Shown in pieces: positions 24,701 through 36,700 of a DNA stretch of 64,000 nucleotides; the first letter of the stretch is position 1; each line of letters begins with the position of its first letter. The position numbers and the translations under genes are program-made. The notes under the pieces are model-generated. The model had not been told where the DNA came from. It did not search any database and saw only the letters and a list, made by a program, of their open reading frames with translations. This DNA is from Aldrovandia affinis (Eukaryota; Chordata; Actinopteri; Notacanthiformes; Halosauridae): contig JAINUG010000070.1 in the NCBI GenBank assembly GCA_029706075.1, positions 124,001 to 188,000 of the forward strand, read 5' to 3'.

Positions 24701-27700
24701 CAAAACCATATAAGAACATAAGAACATAAGAATACATAATGATGAGAACGGGCCGTTCGGCCCATCTTGGCTCATCATGTCCTAATCTAAAGAACATCTA
24801 GTACTACATCTAGCCTGGCCTTGAATAGCCCGAGCGTTTCTGCCTCTACTACCTGACCTGGCAAGCTGTTCCAGGCATTGACAACTCTCTGTGTAAAGAA
24901 AAACTTCCTAATATCTGTGCGGAATTTGCCTTTAACTAATTTCCACCTGTGGCCTCTTGTTCTGCTGACCCCACTTATCTTAAAAAATCTTTGGTATTTT
25001 ACTTTGTTAATCCCTTTTAGGAATTTAAAACCTCAATCAAATCCCCCTAAGTCTGCGTTTGCTAAGTTTAAATAAATTGAGTGCCTTAAGTCTATCATCA
25101 TAACTTTTACCTTTCATACCAGGTATCAGTTTAGTTGCCCTTTCTTGGACTTTTTCAAGAGCTTCAATATCTCTGTTGTAGTGTGGTGCCCAGAACTGCA
25201 CACAGTATTCTAAGTGTGGTCTGACAAAGGCGTTATATAACATTAATATAACCTCCTTTGATTTGTACTCTATACTTTTTGCTATGTATCCCAGCATCCT
25301 GTTGGCTTTTTTCACTGCTGTAGCACACTGCTTTGATGCAGATAGGCTTTGATCCACTACAACTCCTAAATCCTTTTCAAATTGAACACCTACTAACTTT
25401 TCTCCTCCCATAAAATACTCCTGTCTAATGTTTTTATTTCCCACATGCATTACTTTACATTTAGCAATATTGAACGTCATCTGCCATGTATCTGCCCATT
25501 TTTGGATTTTGTTTAAATCATCTTGGATTACTTTTGTCGATTCCAAACTGTTTGCCAAACCCCCAAGTTTAGTATCATCTGCAAATTTAACTATTTTGCT
25601 ACTAATGTCCATATCCAGATCATTTATGTAAATAAGGAAGAGCAGAGGTCCCAGCACCGATCCCTGCGGGACACCACTGCCCACAGCACCGAGGTCAGAT
25701 TCGGCCCCACCTACTGTTACTCTTTGTATTCGCCCTTGCAGCCAATTTTTAACCACTGTGAAACTACTCCTACAATTCCTACTGATTTCATTTTAGCAAT
25801 GAGCCTCTCATGTGGTACCTTGTCAAATGCTTTCTGAAAGTCCAAATATATAACATCATAAGCCTGGTTCAGGTCAACACACTTTGTAGCCTCTTCGAAA
25901 AAGTCCAGGAGGTTTGTTAGGCATGACTCCCCTTGAGAAATCCATGCTGGCTCTCCCTTAAAATACTATTATTTTTCAAGAATGATTCCAACTTATCCCT
26001 AATAATACATTCCAGCATTTTACATGCGATGCAAGTTAAACTGACAGGCCTATAGTTCCCTGGGTCAGTACGGTCTCCCTTCTTATATATTGGAATTATA
26101 CTACCCTGCTTCCAGTCATCTGGTATTTCTCCAGTGATTATGGATTGACTGAAAATATCTGTCAATGGTTTATATATAATTTCCCCAAGTTCTTTGAGTA
26201 CTCTGGGATATATGCCATCCGGGCCTGCTGCCTTATTTGTCTTAAGTTTTTGTAGTTTTTGTAGTACTTCTACATCCCTTATCTCAAAGTCCTCCAGAAC
26301 ATTCCGTACCTTGTCTATACATTTAGGCATATTTATAACCTCTTCTCTAGTAAAGCTCTCCACAAAGTAACTGTTTAGTGTGTTTGCAATGTCCTTATTA
26401 CTATTTAACCAAAGTTCCTTCCTTATTCTTAATGCACTTAACCTCATCTTTAACTTTCCTTTTTCTACTACAATATTGAAAAAACTTCTTAGGGTTACTT
26501 TTTGCATCTTGGGAAATTTTAATTTCAAACCGCCTTTTAGCTGATCTTATTTCCTTTTTAGCCTTAGCCCGCATATTACAATAATCTAACTTGTTTCTCT
26601 CTGAGTTATCCTTTTTATATACTCTATACAGTCGTTTCTTTTGCCTCAAAATCACCCGTAAAGATTTAGTCATCCATTGTGGAGACTGTTTTTTCATCCT
26701 ATTTTTCCTTACTTTGGGGATGAATTTACACTGTACATCTACAATAACCCTTTTAAATATAGTCCATTTTTCATTCACAGTTCTGCAATCTAGAAGTTTA
26801 ACCCAATCTATATTACTTAAATTCTCTCTCATTTTATTAAAGTCAGCTCGTCTAAAATTAAAAATTCGAGAGTTAGAGGAGGCTGTCTTAACTTGCCAAA
26901 AATATCAAAAAGAACTGCACTGTGGTCACTTGCTCCTATTGGTTCTCCTACCTCTGTGCTGCAAATTCTATCAGGATTGTTACACAAAACCAGATCCAGT
27001 ATTGATTTCCCTCTTGTAGGCTGAGTAACAGACTGTACCAAAAAGCAGTCATTGACCATATCTATAAACTCCTCTTCACATTTGCCCTGACCTGTCACTA
27101 TCTCCCAATTGATAGAGGGGTAATTGAAGTCGCCCATTATTATTGTCTCTCCTTCAGCACAGATTTGTTTTATGTTATCAAAGAGCGTACTATTTATGTT
27201 ACTATCTGAAGCTGGAGGTCTATAACATACTCCTATATTCAGGCCCTTCTCACGATCTCCCAATAATCTAATCCAGATGTCCTCACAAGAAACTAATGGG
27301 TTTATACCTGGAATTTCCTGCACATTAAGATTGTCTTTCACATAAAGGGCCACTCCCCCTCCTCTTTTATTAGTTCTATCCTTCCTAAACAATTTGTACC
27401 CCTCTACATTATATTCTTCCCCATCCGCTGCGCCAAGCCATGTCTCTGTAATCCCAACAATGTCATAACCCCCATTTAACATGACAGTCTCCAGTTCCAA
27501 AAATTTATTTTTTACACTTCTCGCATTTAAACACATGAGCTTCAAAGCCTTGCTCACCCGTACGTTGCTACTGTTTCTACTATTCCTCTCCCGCTCCCTC
27601 ACTCCCTTCCATCCCAAGCCACACTTGCTAAAATGTTGTTTACTCAAGACTTTATTCATGCTTTCCCTGTTATATGTAGTCTTGACAGACTCCATCTGGG

Positions 27701-30700
27701 CAGTCTGCACCACCCTACTCATTTCGCTCTCTATCCTCCCTGCCCCCCCGAATCCCTAGTTTAAATAATCCTGCGCTACCCTAAGCATACGCTGCCCCAG
27801 AGCATAGGTACCCATCCGGTTCAGGTGTAACCCATCGGGCTTGTATAGGTCACCCCTGTTCCAGAAGAAGTCCCAGTGCTCAATAAATCTATACCCCTCT
27901 TTCCTACAGAAGGATTGTAGCCACGTGTTAAACCTATAGATAAACTTCAGCTTCCCTCTGCTTGCACGTGGTACTGGTAGAATTCCGAGAAGACTACCGT
28001 GGAGGTTTTGCTCCTAATCTTTGCTGCTAGATCCTCAAATTTATCTTGCAGGACCTCCAACCTGCCCTTTCCCATGTCATTGGTCCCTACGTGGACCATG
28101 ACCACTGGATCCCCTTCTGACTTTGGCCAGGAGCTTGTCCACATGCTCAAGGAGATCTCCAACCTGGGCACCAGGCAGGCAACACACCGTGCGAGTCTCC
28201 TTGACCTGGGAACAGACTATGCTGTCCACTCCCCTAATTATGGAATCCCCCACTACTAACAACTCCCTTTCCCTGGGAGATGTGGCCATCAGGGTGTCCT
28301 GTGGCACATGCATCCCCCCTCTCTCAGGGTCACGGGCCACAGATTCCTGCAAGGGCTGGAATCTGTTGGACACCCTCAACCTCTGGAGATGCCGCCCCTT
28401 TGTGGTGTGCAAGCCCTTTCCTACTTTTGTTTCTGACTGTAACCCACCTTTCACTTCCTGCCTGCTCTAAGTTCTTCCCTCCTCCCAGCCTAGGCGTGCA
28501 CACCTTCTCCCTAACGGACATTCTAATTGGTTCTAAGAACCCTGACAATTGTGGACTCTGTACGGCCGATACGGCCGATACAGCCAATTGGCCCTCGAGA
28601 ACAAGAATCTTGTCTTCAAGATGCTCAATGAGCTTGCAGCGGAGGCAGGTGAACAGCCCAAGAAAATCGCTTTCCAACAGGGCGATCATCCTGCACACCT
28701 CACAAAGTTTAGGCCACATTTTAGACCCCTAGCTGACTCCCCTATCTCTCCCTAAGTATAGATTTTTTTACTGTCTAGATGGAGTCAGCAATACCACTCT
28801 TAAAAACACGCTAGGTGGCTCCGGATAGAAGGCAGTAGACTCTAACGTTAGTAGTAGGCTAAATGTAGCTAGAGAGCCTCTTATTTATATCACTTACACA
28901 GCTCCTGATATAAATACTATATTTTAACGTTAGTTTACAACCTAAGCCCAACTATTTAACAATCAAACCTTTGTAATATACTACCTATAAATACAAAATC
29001 AACAATCCACAGCTTAAAAGAAACTAGCTATCTACGTTACAGCTGAGCGCCTGAACAGCAAACCCCGGATATTAAATACGACTAAAAACTTCCAACGTAC
29101 AATTTACGTTTATAAACAACGTTAGTTTATAAATAACTATACTAGACTACCGCAATAATTCAATTTTTCCAATCGGTTAAACCGACGAACTTACTTTTCA
29201 TTCAAGGTTGCTTCTGGGAGGGTGAAACAAAAACCTTGTTAGCTTTTGTGCCAATTTAAACTAACAAGGAGAAAACAAAAGCCCGTCCCTGTCCTTTAAA
29301 GGCAACAAAGGATTACACCTTAGAAGCAGTAACTCGTAACTAATGCGGTGATATATTTATATAACGTTGATACCGGTTAACGTTATATAGCTACGTTAAT
29401 TTTCACAAGAGTAAAATGCAAGATGCAATACAGAGCAAACAGCCCACAGCCCACAGCCCACAGCAAACAGCAAACAATCCAACAATCCGGAAACAGGAAA
29501 CAGGATGTAGCGTCGTATCGTCTCAGCCTCGTATCGTCTCCCGTGATCAAGAGTATCAAAGGCAGCGCTCAAGTCCAGAAGAACAAGAGAGTCCAGAAGA
29601 ACAATATCCCCCGGAGATGTCAAAAGCTCTAGGCACCAACGGAGTGCTTATACGGGTGTAATGGTTGTGTGTATTGTAAAAAATAGCACAAAAGGGGGGA
29701 TTGTGGAAGGAAAAAATGTGTCCTGTTTGTGTAAAGTTGGAATTCTATAGAAAGATCCACAGGAGGACACACAGATACTAATTAACTCAGTGTGACACTG
29801 CAATTCCGAATGGCCGGGCCACCAAAAGGTTCTTCATGCCAAAACCTAAAAGAAACATGTTACTTTGTGGCATTTACCCACTACAGGAAACCTCTCTCCC
29901 ATTATCTACTAACTTTTCCAGAGTTGGAGTACCTTTCCGGTCTGTTTTATTTTCACGTGACGTCAGGGCTCCTATTACCCCTAGGTTAACACCCCGTTAC
30001 CTCCCTTTTGTCTCTGTTCCCTCCCTTTCCATTGTGTTTGTTATAAATATCACTGTGGAGGACGTCGGTCTCGGCCACGTGGGAGTGGCATGGTTGCCTG
30101 TGTTTTACATGTGGAGGAGGCCTTTGGAGCAGGGAGACTTTCCGGGGGCAGGTTTGGCACTCTCACAGGTTGTGAGAGTGAACTGTCACCTGGAAGGTTG
30201 CTCCAAAGGCCATAGTTGATTTAATTATTATTTAATTGGTGTCAATCAGTTAATTGATATGGAAGTCAACTGACTGATTGGGTGTCCATGTGAGAATGTG
30301 AGTGGGTGTGGTCTGTCAATTGTGTGATTGATAGATGGGTGATTGCCTCACGAGTCCCACCTGAGCCAGGCAGAAATTGAGCCTATTTAAGAGCAGGTGG
30401 GGCGAGTGGGGAATCAGTTAGTCTTGTCATGTCATTCATGTGTGAATGGAGAGAGTTAGTCTTGTGTTGTCACTGTTGTGAGTGTGCACCGGCACGCGTA
30501 TGGTATTGTGGAGTGTTGGATGGTTTGTTGTTGGATGTTTGCTGTTTGATGTTTGATGTTGGATGTGAGATGTTTGATGTTTGTGGAGTTTTGTGTGCGT
30601 TTGTGGAAAGTGACTGAGTAGAGTGCTTCCTGTGTGTGTGGGGAAGAGGGAGAGGGGGTGCACTAAGAGTGTCCGCCTCTCTCCCTCGGTGTGATTGAAA

Positions 30701-33700
30701 GAGAACTCGCACTCGGGCAGGGGAGAGTGTTTCTGGGCAACTGCCCGAGAACTCTCACTGTGGGGAGTGGCGAGTGTCTCTGTATGCATAGGTTGGAGAA
30801 CTCGGACTGCAAAGTTCGAGTGTCTCAGTATGCATGTGTGGGAAGCACTTGAAAGGTCACTGGATATGTGTGTGCCTGGGGAGGTTCCAGGGGAACGCCG
30901 GAGGAAGAGGCGTGGTGTCCCGTAAGTTTTTATTATTTTAGCTTGTTATTTTAATTTGTTGTTTTTACCCGAAAGCTTCGCGGCGAGTAGGGTGAAGATT
31001 TTGTGTTTGTTCCATGTTAACCTGCTCTCCCACTGTCTCTTCCCCAATGCCCATAAATAAAAATCCGGTCCATAGACCGACAAACTCTACTCCGTCTCCT
31101 GACTGCTCTGTTCCCATCCAGAGTTTGTCACGTGGCGTGTGACAATCACATTTAAACTTGAAGGCGGGAGATTCGGTGTTTTCATGCAGTTTAAAAAGTC
31201 CTACTGAGTTTTTTTTCCCACAACATGGGTATTGTAGTTAAAACTTCTCTCAGAGCACATGATTTTCTCCTTAAACCCTGTAATCCTAAAAAGATCCCAT
31301 GCTCCAAAGTTAAACCTATAGTATTTTAGTCTCCTCTAGGGGGCAGCACAAAACTTGCAATTGGGACTAAATGCAGCTGGGGATTAGTAAAGGTTTTTTC
31401 ATGTGACCAAAATAAGTCAAATGTTGGTTACAATTGGGTTAAAGGCTCAAAAACATAAATAGAGTGTAGCAGTGGATGATCTTGTGCGAAAGTTTGGTTC
31501 AGTGGGCCTCTATGTTTGATTGTTCATTATGCTCTTATGCTCTCTGTTTCTGCAAAATAATTACAGATAAATGTTGTTAATCTATCTTTTATTCATTAAA
31601 TGTATGCTGAACCAGCATATACTCACCAGGCCCCAACTAGGCACCACTCAGTTGGAGTTTGTCCCGGTGAACCAGAGCGTTATCTCAATGTGACTTTGGG
31701 TCGCAGGGAGGAGGACTCTGACTGTTGTGTGTGCATATGCACCAAACAGCAGTTAAGAGTACACTACCTTCTTGGAGACAGTGGGTGGGGAAGCACTGCC
31801 TGGTGACTCCATAGTTCTACTGGGAGAATTTAACGCCCATGTGGGCACTGATAGAGAAACCTGGAGGGGTGTGATTGTGAGAAACGGCCTGCCTGATCTG
31901 AACCCGAGTGGTGTGCTCATGGACTGTCCACAACAAACACCATGTTCGAACACAAGGAGGCTCATAATGGCGTTTTCCACCGCACAGTACAGTAGGGCAT
32001 TGGCACGGAAAATATTGAGCTAGCAATACTGCAGACCATTGATTGGTCAAGCGCAATCATCACAGAATCGTCACGATAAATCTCAGAGAGGCTCAAACAT
32101 AACCACCAAGGCTTTTCAGGTTTGCGTGATTCTACGAGTTAAGTTTGTGCTACAAAAACTGAAATAAACACTTTTTTTTTTTTTAAAGGACAAAGTATTG
32201 TATTGTCATTTTCATTTTCATTAAGGCAATTAGAATATAAATAGTCACATAAATAGATTTTTAGAAAGACAGGAATTGCTTGATGTATTCCAATGCTCAA
32301 GCTAAACCCAGGCCTTTGAAACAAAAGGACCTTGATGGTAAGATTCATCCTTGAGCAGATTAGCAGATGCTCTTATCCAGAGCGATTTACAAGATGCGCA
32401 TAAATGCATGGTAGGAACAATCATAGTTTGCGCAAGAGATCAGTGCAGTAATACAGCGATAGACATCATTGCGGGCAGCTGCGTACCATACCTGTAACAC
32501 TGGGAAGGAAAAGATTAGTCATTTTTTTAATAAATTGAATAAAAAATTTAATTCTGTCAAAATTACAGAATTCAGTGGTAGTGGAGTCTGAAAAGGTGGG
32601 TTTTGAGTCTCTTGCGGAAGTCCTAACCGATTGCGGAAGGTCGTTCCGGAGGTGTCAGGACAGAGAGGAGGCGAGACCGTGAGGAGCGGCTGCCAGGCGC
32701 CCGGAGGGCTGGGACAGTCAGTTTGCCAGGGTGTAGGGAGTGATGAGTGACTGGACGTATGGGGGAGCAGGCCAGAAGGTGGTCTGTGTCTGTTATGGTG
32801 GCAACCCGAAGACCTGCTGGTGCACACCAGCGGTGAGGAAGCTGTCAAGCTAGAAATGGAGTCCTTCCGGGCTTTGTTGACACAGGGGCTCCCGATTCGG
32901 TGGACAGATGCCGGTAGGCCAGGAGGACTGCAGCTGCAGCGAAAGCCTGGGCATAAGAGGAGTTCAGAGCGGCTATGGAGAAGGACTTCGAGCTTACATT
33001 ACATTACAGGCATTTGGCAGAAGCTCTTATCCAGAGCGACGTACAACAAAGAGCTTCTGGCAAACCATCCAACGGTTGAGGGGAAAGCAGGACATGGCCC
33101 AGGAGGTTATCAGCAAGGGTGGGGAAGTGCTGACCTCGACTGGGGATATCGTCGGGAGGTGAATGGAACACTTTGAGGAACTTCTAAACTCGACAAACAC
33201 ACCCTCGGTGGAGGAGGTAGGGCTGTAATGTTCTGGGGGGTCAGAGCCTATGTCCTTGACAGAAGTCACTGAGGTAGTTCAGAAGCTGGAGTGGACGATA
33301 TCTGCCTGGAAATGCTGAAGGCCCTGGATGGGGCTGTCATGGCTGACATGCCTTTACAATGTTGCGAGGGTGTCGGGAACAGTACCAATGGATTGGCAGA
33401 CCCATTTTCAAAAAGGGGGACCGGAGGGTGTGTTCCAACTACCGAGAGATCACACTGCTCAGCTATCCTGGGAAAGCCTATGCCAGGGTGCTGGAAAGGA
33501 GGATCTGGCCGATAGTCAAACCTCAGCACCTCCAAATCTGAGGCTATGGTTCTCGCCCAGAAAAAGGTGGCTTGTCCCCTCTGGGTGGGGAGTGAGCAGC
33601 TGACCCAAATGGAGGAGTTCAGGTATCTCTGGGTCATAAAAGGGAGCATGAGATTGACAGATGGATGGGGGCAGCGGATAGGGCGAGGAGCTCAGTGATC

Positions 33701-36700
33701 CGGGAGGATCTCAGAGTAGAGTCATTGCTCCTCCGCTTTGAGAGGAGTCAATTGAGGTGGTTCGGGCATCTGGCAAGGATGCCACCTGGGCACCTCCGTC
33801 TGGAGGTGTACCGGGCACGGCCAACTGGGAGGAGACCCCGGGGCAGACTCAGGAGCCTCTGGAGGGATTATATCACTCAGCTGGTTTGGGAATGCCTTGG
33901 AAAATAATGTCTGGGCTCCTTTGCTAAGACTGTTGCCTCCGTGACCCAGACCCGGATAATCGGCAAGACAATTGATAGATGGATCAATATATATATCATA
34001 AGGGTTGCTGGGTGCATCATGTTCAGGCACTGCTCTAGTGTGTGACTGAGCCCCACAGTCTTATCAAATCCAGACCGTGCCAGTGCCAATGGGAGGGGAT
34101 TCAGCTAGCTGGGTTGTCCGTGTGTCATCGCACACCAGCGACCCCCGCTAGTCAATCAGGTGGCTACGGTTTGCCGGTATATAGCTGCATGTGTGAAATG
34201 TTTTCCTCCGACTCATGTCTGTGCAAGCTCAACTTGTGAACTGCAGTGTCACATGATATTACATTTTGGAGGAGAGCGCATGCTTGCCTATGCTCTCCCA
34301 AATTGGTGGCAGGGGTTGCCGCGAGCACACCTTAGGAATACAGTTGAGCAATCCAAACTGGGAGAAAAAGGGAAAAAGCATAAAAATAAAAATAAAGGGA
34401 AAATGATGTGAGTGGCAAACAGGCGAGGTATGAGGCGTTATGCATCGTGATCCGTCTGTACATTGATATAATTTACCCCATTACGGTTCACAAAACAGGC
34501 ATTATTGAGCAATGCAATTTTGTCACCTGTACTCAAAAGGTAAAATAAAGCGACAATGGCAATTTCACACATGACGCATCTCAGAAAGCAGTAATCGGGG
34601 GAGGTGGAACTGGTATGGGCTCAGGCATGTTCAACTGTGACAATGTTTACATCATAGACTTACAACCTGGCTCTTGGAAGCTGTCTTTGGAAATCTTTAG
34701 CTTATTCCCCAGTGCTTATGTCTAGGGACTTAAAATGAGGAAGAGGTTTTAAAGATGATAGAATCATTTGCTCTCATGTCACCATACTGTACATGGAGAA
34801 TATTTAGTAGTTTCACTTTAAGGACAACTTTCTGTGATGGGACACTGCTGTTGTACAGATTATATTGCTCTGCATACATATAGGCTGCCATGCCTGCACG
34901 AACTACAACACTGCTTTCATGCGATTGATCTGTTCATCTGCTCCATTTTTAAATCTTAGGTTTACCAATATACCATTTATTTGCATATATAAGACGGGTT
35001 GCCATGATCAATTTAAAGATTATATTGTTACTACAGTAGTATTGATGTGTGGTTTCCTCCACAACACATTCAACAAATCTTTTTATTTTTCCACAATCGC
35101 CCCCTATCAAGGAGGTACTGTATTTCTGGCACATGGTTGCTTCTGTATAAAGACCAAGTTTCTTGTGACAGAATCTTCAGACCCCTTAAATCTGTTAAAA
35201 TACCACTGTACCATTCATTTGCACCAATCCCCACCTCCAAATGACTAACACAGCACGCTTAACACCCAGCCAGGGCATCCGCTAAAAAAACGAATAATCA
35301 GTTGCATGGTCCAGGAGTACAAAGGTGTAACGTAAGGAAAAAATTACAACTTCACAAAGTCACTAATTAATCATCAGTTTCGATTTTCGCGAAACTTGTG
35401 AACTCTCTCTCCTGTTTGTTGCCACAAAATGAGTTCGAGTATTTTATATTCACCACGCTAACTTGATGTGTAAACTGATACCACTACAACAATCCACAGC
35501 TATCGATAATCAAAATATGTGTTTGGGGTACAAGAAAATTTTACATTTCGGGAGTTATTTACCAAGAAATCAAGAATATTTGGTACCAAAAGAACACTTA
35601 GAATATGAGAATGACAGTTCAAGCATTGCTATAGTTAATTCGTATTTTACTCGGTCCTAAGAAAGCTTTTTCCAAAACAACAGTGCAGGATCTCCATGCA
35701 AATTTTGAGTGCGTAAATGTTTTCGGGGTTGAGGATTCAATGTCGCTATTCAAGAGAGAGAGCTGGAAATTCGCAAAGAGTAAGTAAATCTTATGAGAAG
35801 TCTGGTGTATTAGCTGGTAGATTAGCTACATAGTAATTTATGTGGAAAGTATCAATTTTATTGCTATTTTCTTTAGTACATTTTTTTGCCAATTTATACA
35901 CTGGATACGTCCTGTACCCTGGATCATGCAACTGATCAAATGTCCTGCGACTCTGCACCACTCCAAAATTTCAATCTGCTCTTATGACAGCTACATTTGT
36001 GCTTGCATTTGCATCCTAAAAATATAGAGCTCTGTGTGTTTACATTACATCAGTGGGTAAGGAAGTTAATGTTTGTAAGGATTCTCTCAGAGTCTGTGGC
36101 CATTATAGTAACTTATGCGGGAAACCCCAAAAAGTGCCAAATTCTTGGGGCATGCCCCACCAAGCCATAACTTGACAGATGGTATACCTGCCATCCCAAT
36201 ATAAACTGTAGATTACCTGCTGGAGGTGGTTGGTTTTGGCACAAAATAGTCTTCTTCTGCCAGATAGGCTGATGCCGTCCCTCCTCCAAAATATGCTTTT
36301 TTAAGGATAGCTGCTGCATCATTGCGGACAAGCAGAGCTCCCAGTCCTGTAGGAAAGCCAAACATCTTGTAGAAAGAGATGGGAACAAAATCAGCTGGGT
36401 GCTCCTGCAGATCCAGCGGTGAGCAGCTTACAAAAGAGGCTGCATCCAACAAGACGAACCATGTTCCTTCCCTGTTGCAGGAGGGGTACAGCTTCCTGTC
36501 TTTGATACCCTTCACATAGTGCAGAGGATATTTCCTTCCAGAGAAATTGCTTTGAGCAGGGTAGCTGAAAAGGTGGGGCACCTGGCATCCTTGGTCACCC
36601 GTTTGGGACATTTCCTTTGTTCTGGTTTCCACCTCTCCTGGTAAGATGGAAAGAGCTTCAGCTCCAAGTGAGGATGCTACTACCCTGATGCCCACCACTG

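Larger units (their letters stand above)
24711..29400 (-). mobile_element. LINE-B copy 2, nearly full-length CR1/L2-type LINE, coding broken
   Basis: Read on the minus strand: a 5' region (29400-28740), ORF1 (28719-27950), endonuclease (27722-26829), RT (26832-25037) and a 3' UTR ending in the tail (cttatgtt)n at 24711. Several frameshifts separate the RT pieces (near 26830, 26400-26530 and 25760-25916). The esterase-type ORF1 with a downstream endonuclease and RT suggests the CR1/L2 group. The 5' boundary is approximate. Confidence 0.85.

Noticed and set aside
26591..27019. 142-codon plus-strand frame
   Set aside because: It is the complement of the LINE-B endonuclease/RT region, so a shadow.
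28280..28732. 150-codon plus-strand frame
   Set aside because: It is antisense to the LINE ORF1 and has no family motif.
30429..30925. Several frames inside the LTR
   Set aside because: They come from G/T-rich LTR sequence without protein-like motifs.
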